Source: Rhodococcus sp. (in: high G+C Gram-positive bacteria) (GTDB lineage Bacteria > Actinomycetota > Actinomycetes > Mycobacteriales > Mycobacteriaceae). Taken from it: 7,449 nt of DNA. The DNA lies in contig JAAYXN010000462.1 in assembly GCA_012515885.1 (NCBI GenBank), positions 1-7,449 on the forward strand, in the 5' to 3' direction. The translations under genes and the position numbers were made by a program. Shown here piece after piece: positions 6,934-7,449 of this stretch (its first letter is position 1; each line of letters opens with the position of its first letter). Below the pieces are notes generated by a model. That model saw only the letters and a list, made by a program, of their open reading frames with translations, did no database searches and had not been told where the DNA came from.

Positions 6934-7113
6934 TCAGATCAGGCCGGCCAGCGCGGGCAGCGCAACAGGGGCGGCGGCTTTGGCCACATCTCCGAGGACG
7001 TCCCAGAACCCTGAGGCCTGGACACCGGAACTCGCGGCGAATGCCATCGCACCCGCTGGAGTGCGGTCGATCGGAGCGGATTGTGCCGGAAGGATATTGG
7101 TTGTGCTGGACAT
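6934..7113 (-). CDS. Candidate 59-aa precursor or effector peptide with hydrophobic C-terminus
   Basis: An ATG at 7113 opens a 59-codon frame ending with TGA at 6934-6936. It is preceded by AGGAG (7124-7120) at a 6-base spacing, the best ribosome binding site in the window. The N-terminal half (MSSTTNILPAQSAPIDR...) is polar, with Ser, Thr, Pro and Ala. After a Gly/Ala/Ser-rich stretch, the last 25 residues begin GFWDVLGDVAKAA and end PALAGLI. That tail is hydrophobic and Ala/Leu/Pro/Val-rich, with only Asp38, Asp42 and Lys45 charged, spaced to fall on one helical face. Codon use in the C-terminal half is high GC3, like its neighbours. This leader-plus-core layout fits a RiPP precursor or a small amphipathic effector. 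I recognise no family and see no Cys anywhere. Its neighbours are a glycosyltransferase downstream and the PatG-like operon facing it. Precursor status is inference; that it is a gene is fairly likely. Confidence 0.65.
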   Translation of the reverse strand: MSSTTNILPAQSAPIDRTPAGAMAFAASSGVQASGFWDVLGDVAKAAAPVALPALAGLI

Positions 7114-7210
7114 TGATAACTCCTATGTGATGAGTGGAAATCGTGCCGCAATGACTACTCCGATGAGCGTTTGTCCCTTCCCTTTCTGTCGGCGTTTCAC
7201 CGGAGTGAAA
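7114..7210 (-). promoter_or_regulatory. Upstream region of the 59-aa ORF
   Basis: This 97-bp gap between the edge gene and the small ORF carries the AGGAG ribosome binding site at 7120-7124 and should hold any promoter dedicated to the small peptide. I do not see a clear -35/-10 pair on the minus strand. Read on the plus strand, positions 7167-7198 are pyrimidine-rich with two GCGTTT copies, of no obvious meaning. The small ORF may instead be transcribed from beyond the window edge. Confidence 0.35.
7195..7210 (-). repeat. Perfect 6-bp inverted repeat immediately after the edge gene stop
   Basis: TTTCAC and GTGAAA flank a 4-base loop, forming a 16-bp perfect hairpin-capable palindrome. It begins on the base right after the TGA (7213-7211) of the minus-strand frame at the window edge. 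It could be a weak transcription stop or an operator upstream of the small ORF. At 6 bp per arm, chance is possible. Confidence 0.4.
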
Positions 7211-7447
7211 TCACCATCGCCCGCAGCCGGCCATTGCGTACGACGCGAGTGTCGGACATATCGCCACACTGAACGGTGCGGCAAGGGAGAAGGGCCGACA
7301 GGGATCGTTGGGGTCCAAGCCGAACGGCCCGAACCGCGACATCCGAATGATCTTCTTCTTGCCGTCGATGTCAACGAATGTGCGGTCCCAGAGGGTGACG
7401 TGTAACTGCGGTGTGCCGTCGAGGTTGCGAGCCGACGGGGAACGGTC
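7211..7447 (-). CDS. Partial minus-strand frame, 3' end of an unrecognised gene cut by the window edge
   Basis: A minus-strand frame stays open from the right edge for 78 codons and ends at TGA 7213-7211. The first part reads like real protein with good GC3 (for example TPQLHVTLWDRTFVDIDGKK, then MSRFGPFGLDPNDP). The last 28 or so residues are odd, with three Cys and rarer codons (ATA, TGT), which could be a genuine tail or read-through after a small deletion or frameshift. I recognise no family. It lies 97 bp upstream of the small ORF on the same strand, and a short inverted repeat follows its stop. The 5' part is outside the window, so length and start are unknown. Confidence 0.4.
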   Translation of the reverse strand, partial: DRSPSARNLDGTPQLHVTLWDRTFVDIDGKKKIIRMSRFGPFGLDPNDPCRPFSLAAPFSVAICPTLASYAMAGCGRW

Positions 7448-7449
7448 GA

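Noticed and set aside
6881..7405. 174-codon plus-strand open frame over the small-ORF region
   Set aside because: It crosses the hairpin, the peptide gene and the edge gene, has no ribosome binding site and shows no domain. The minus-strand small ORF has a far better start signal.

Overview
The window is high-GC DNA with strong G/C preference at third codon positions, frequent GTG starts and short intergenic gaps. This suggests an actinomycete, plausibly a mycolic-acid-containing genus such as Mycobacterium/Mycolicibacterium or a relative. The genus is inferred from style alone. I see no tRNA, rRNA, CRISPR array or insertion sequence.

Layout: positions 1-190 are a more AT-rich leader with a possible 39-codon ORF. 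A plus-strand run of five tightly spaced genes follows: an intracellular-looking S8 subtilisin-type protease (191-1717), an alpha/beta-hydrolase-fold protein (1739-2998), a LuxR/NarL-type regulator with a degenerate receiver domain (3015-3734), a free-standing protein resembling the C-terminal domain of the cyanobactin proteases PatA/PatG (3731-4702, overlapping the regulator by 4 bp), and a class I SAM-dependent methyltransferase (4721-5509). It meets a minus-strand unit tail to tail with a 13-bp overlap. That unit consists of a 59-residue small ORF with an AGGAG ribosome binding site (7113-6934), a strong hairpin (6891-6926), and a tandem-domain GT-A/GT2 glycosyltransferase (6882-5497). The right edge carries the apparent 3' end of another minus-strand gene (7447-7211).

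Interpretation: the most notable point is the co-occurrence of a subtilase, a separate PatG-C-terminal-like protein, a methyltransferase, a two-domain glycosyltransferase and a small peptide gene whose C-terminal 25 residues are hydrophobic and free of Ser, Thr and Cys. In cyanobactin pathways the subtilase and this C-terminal domain are fused in PatA and PatG and process a precursor peptide. Here they are separate genes in one apparent operon, with no YcaO-type cyclodehydratase visible in the window. I propose an undescribed RiPP-like peptide maturation locus: the small ORF encodes the substrate, the subtilase and PatG-like protein process it, and the methyltransferase and glycosyltransferase tailor it or a partner. 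The LuxR-type protein would regulate the locus and the hydrolase might act in release, tailoring or self-protection. Only the individual family assignments come from the sequence; the pathway is inference. An alternative is a protease-centred conflict or stress system in which the peptide is an effector rather than an exported product.
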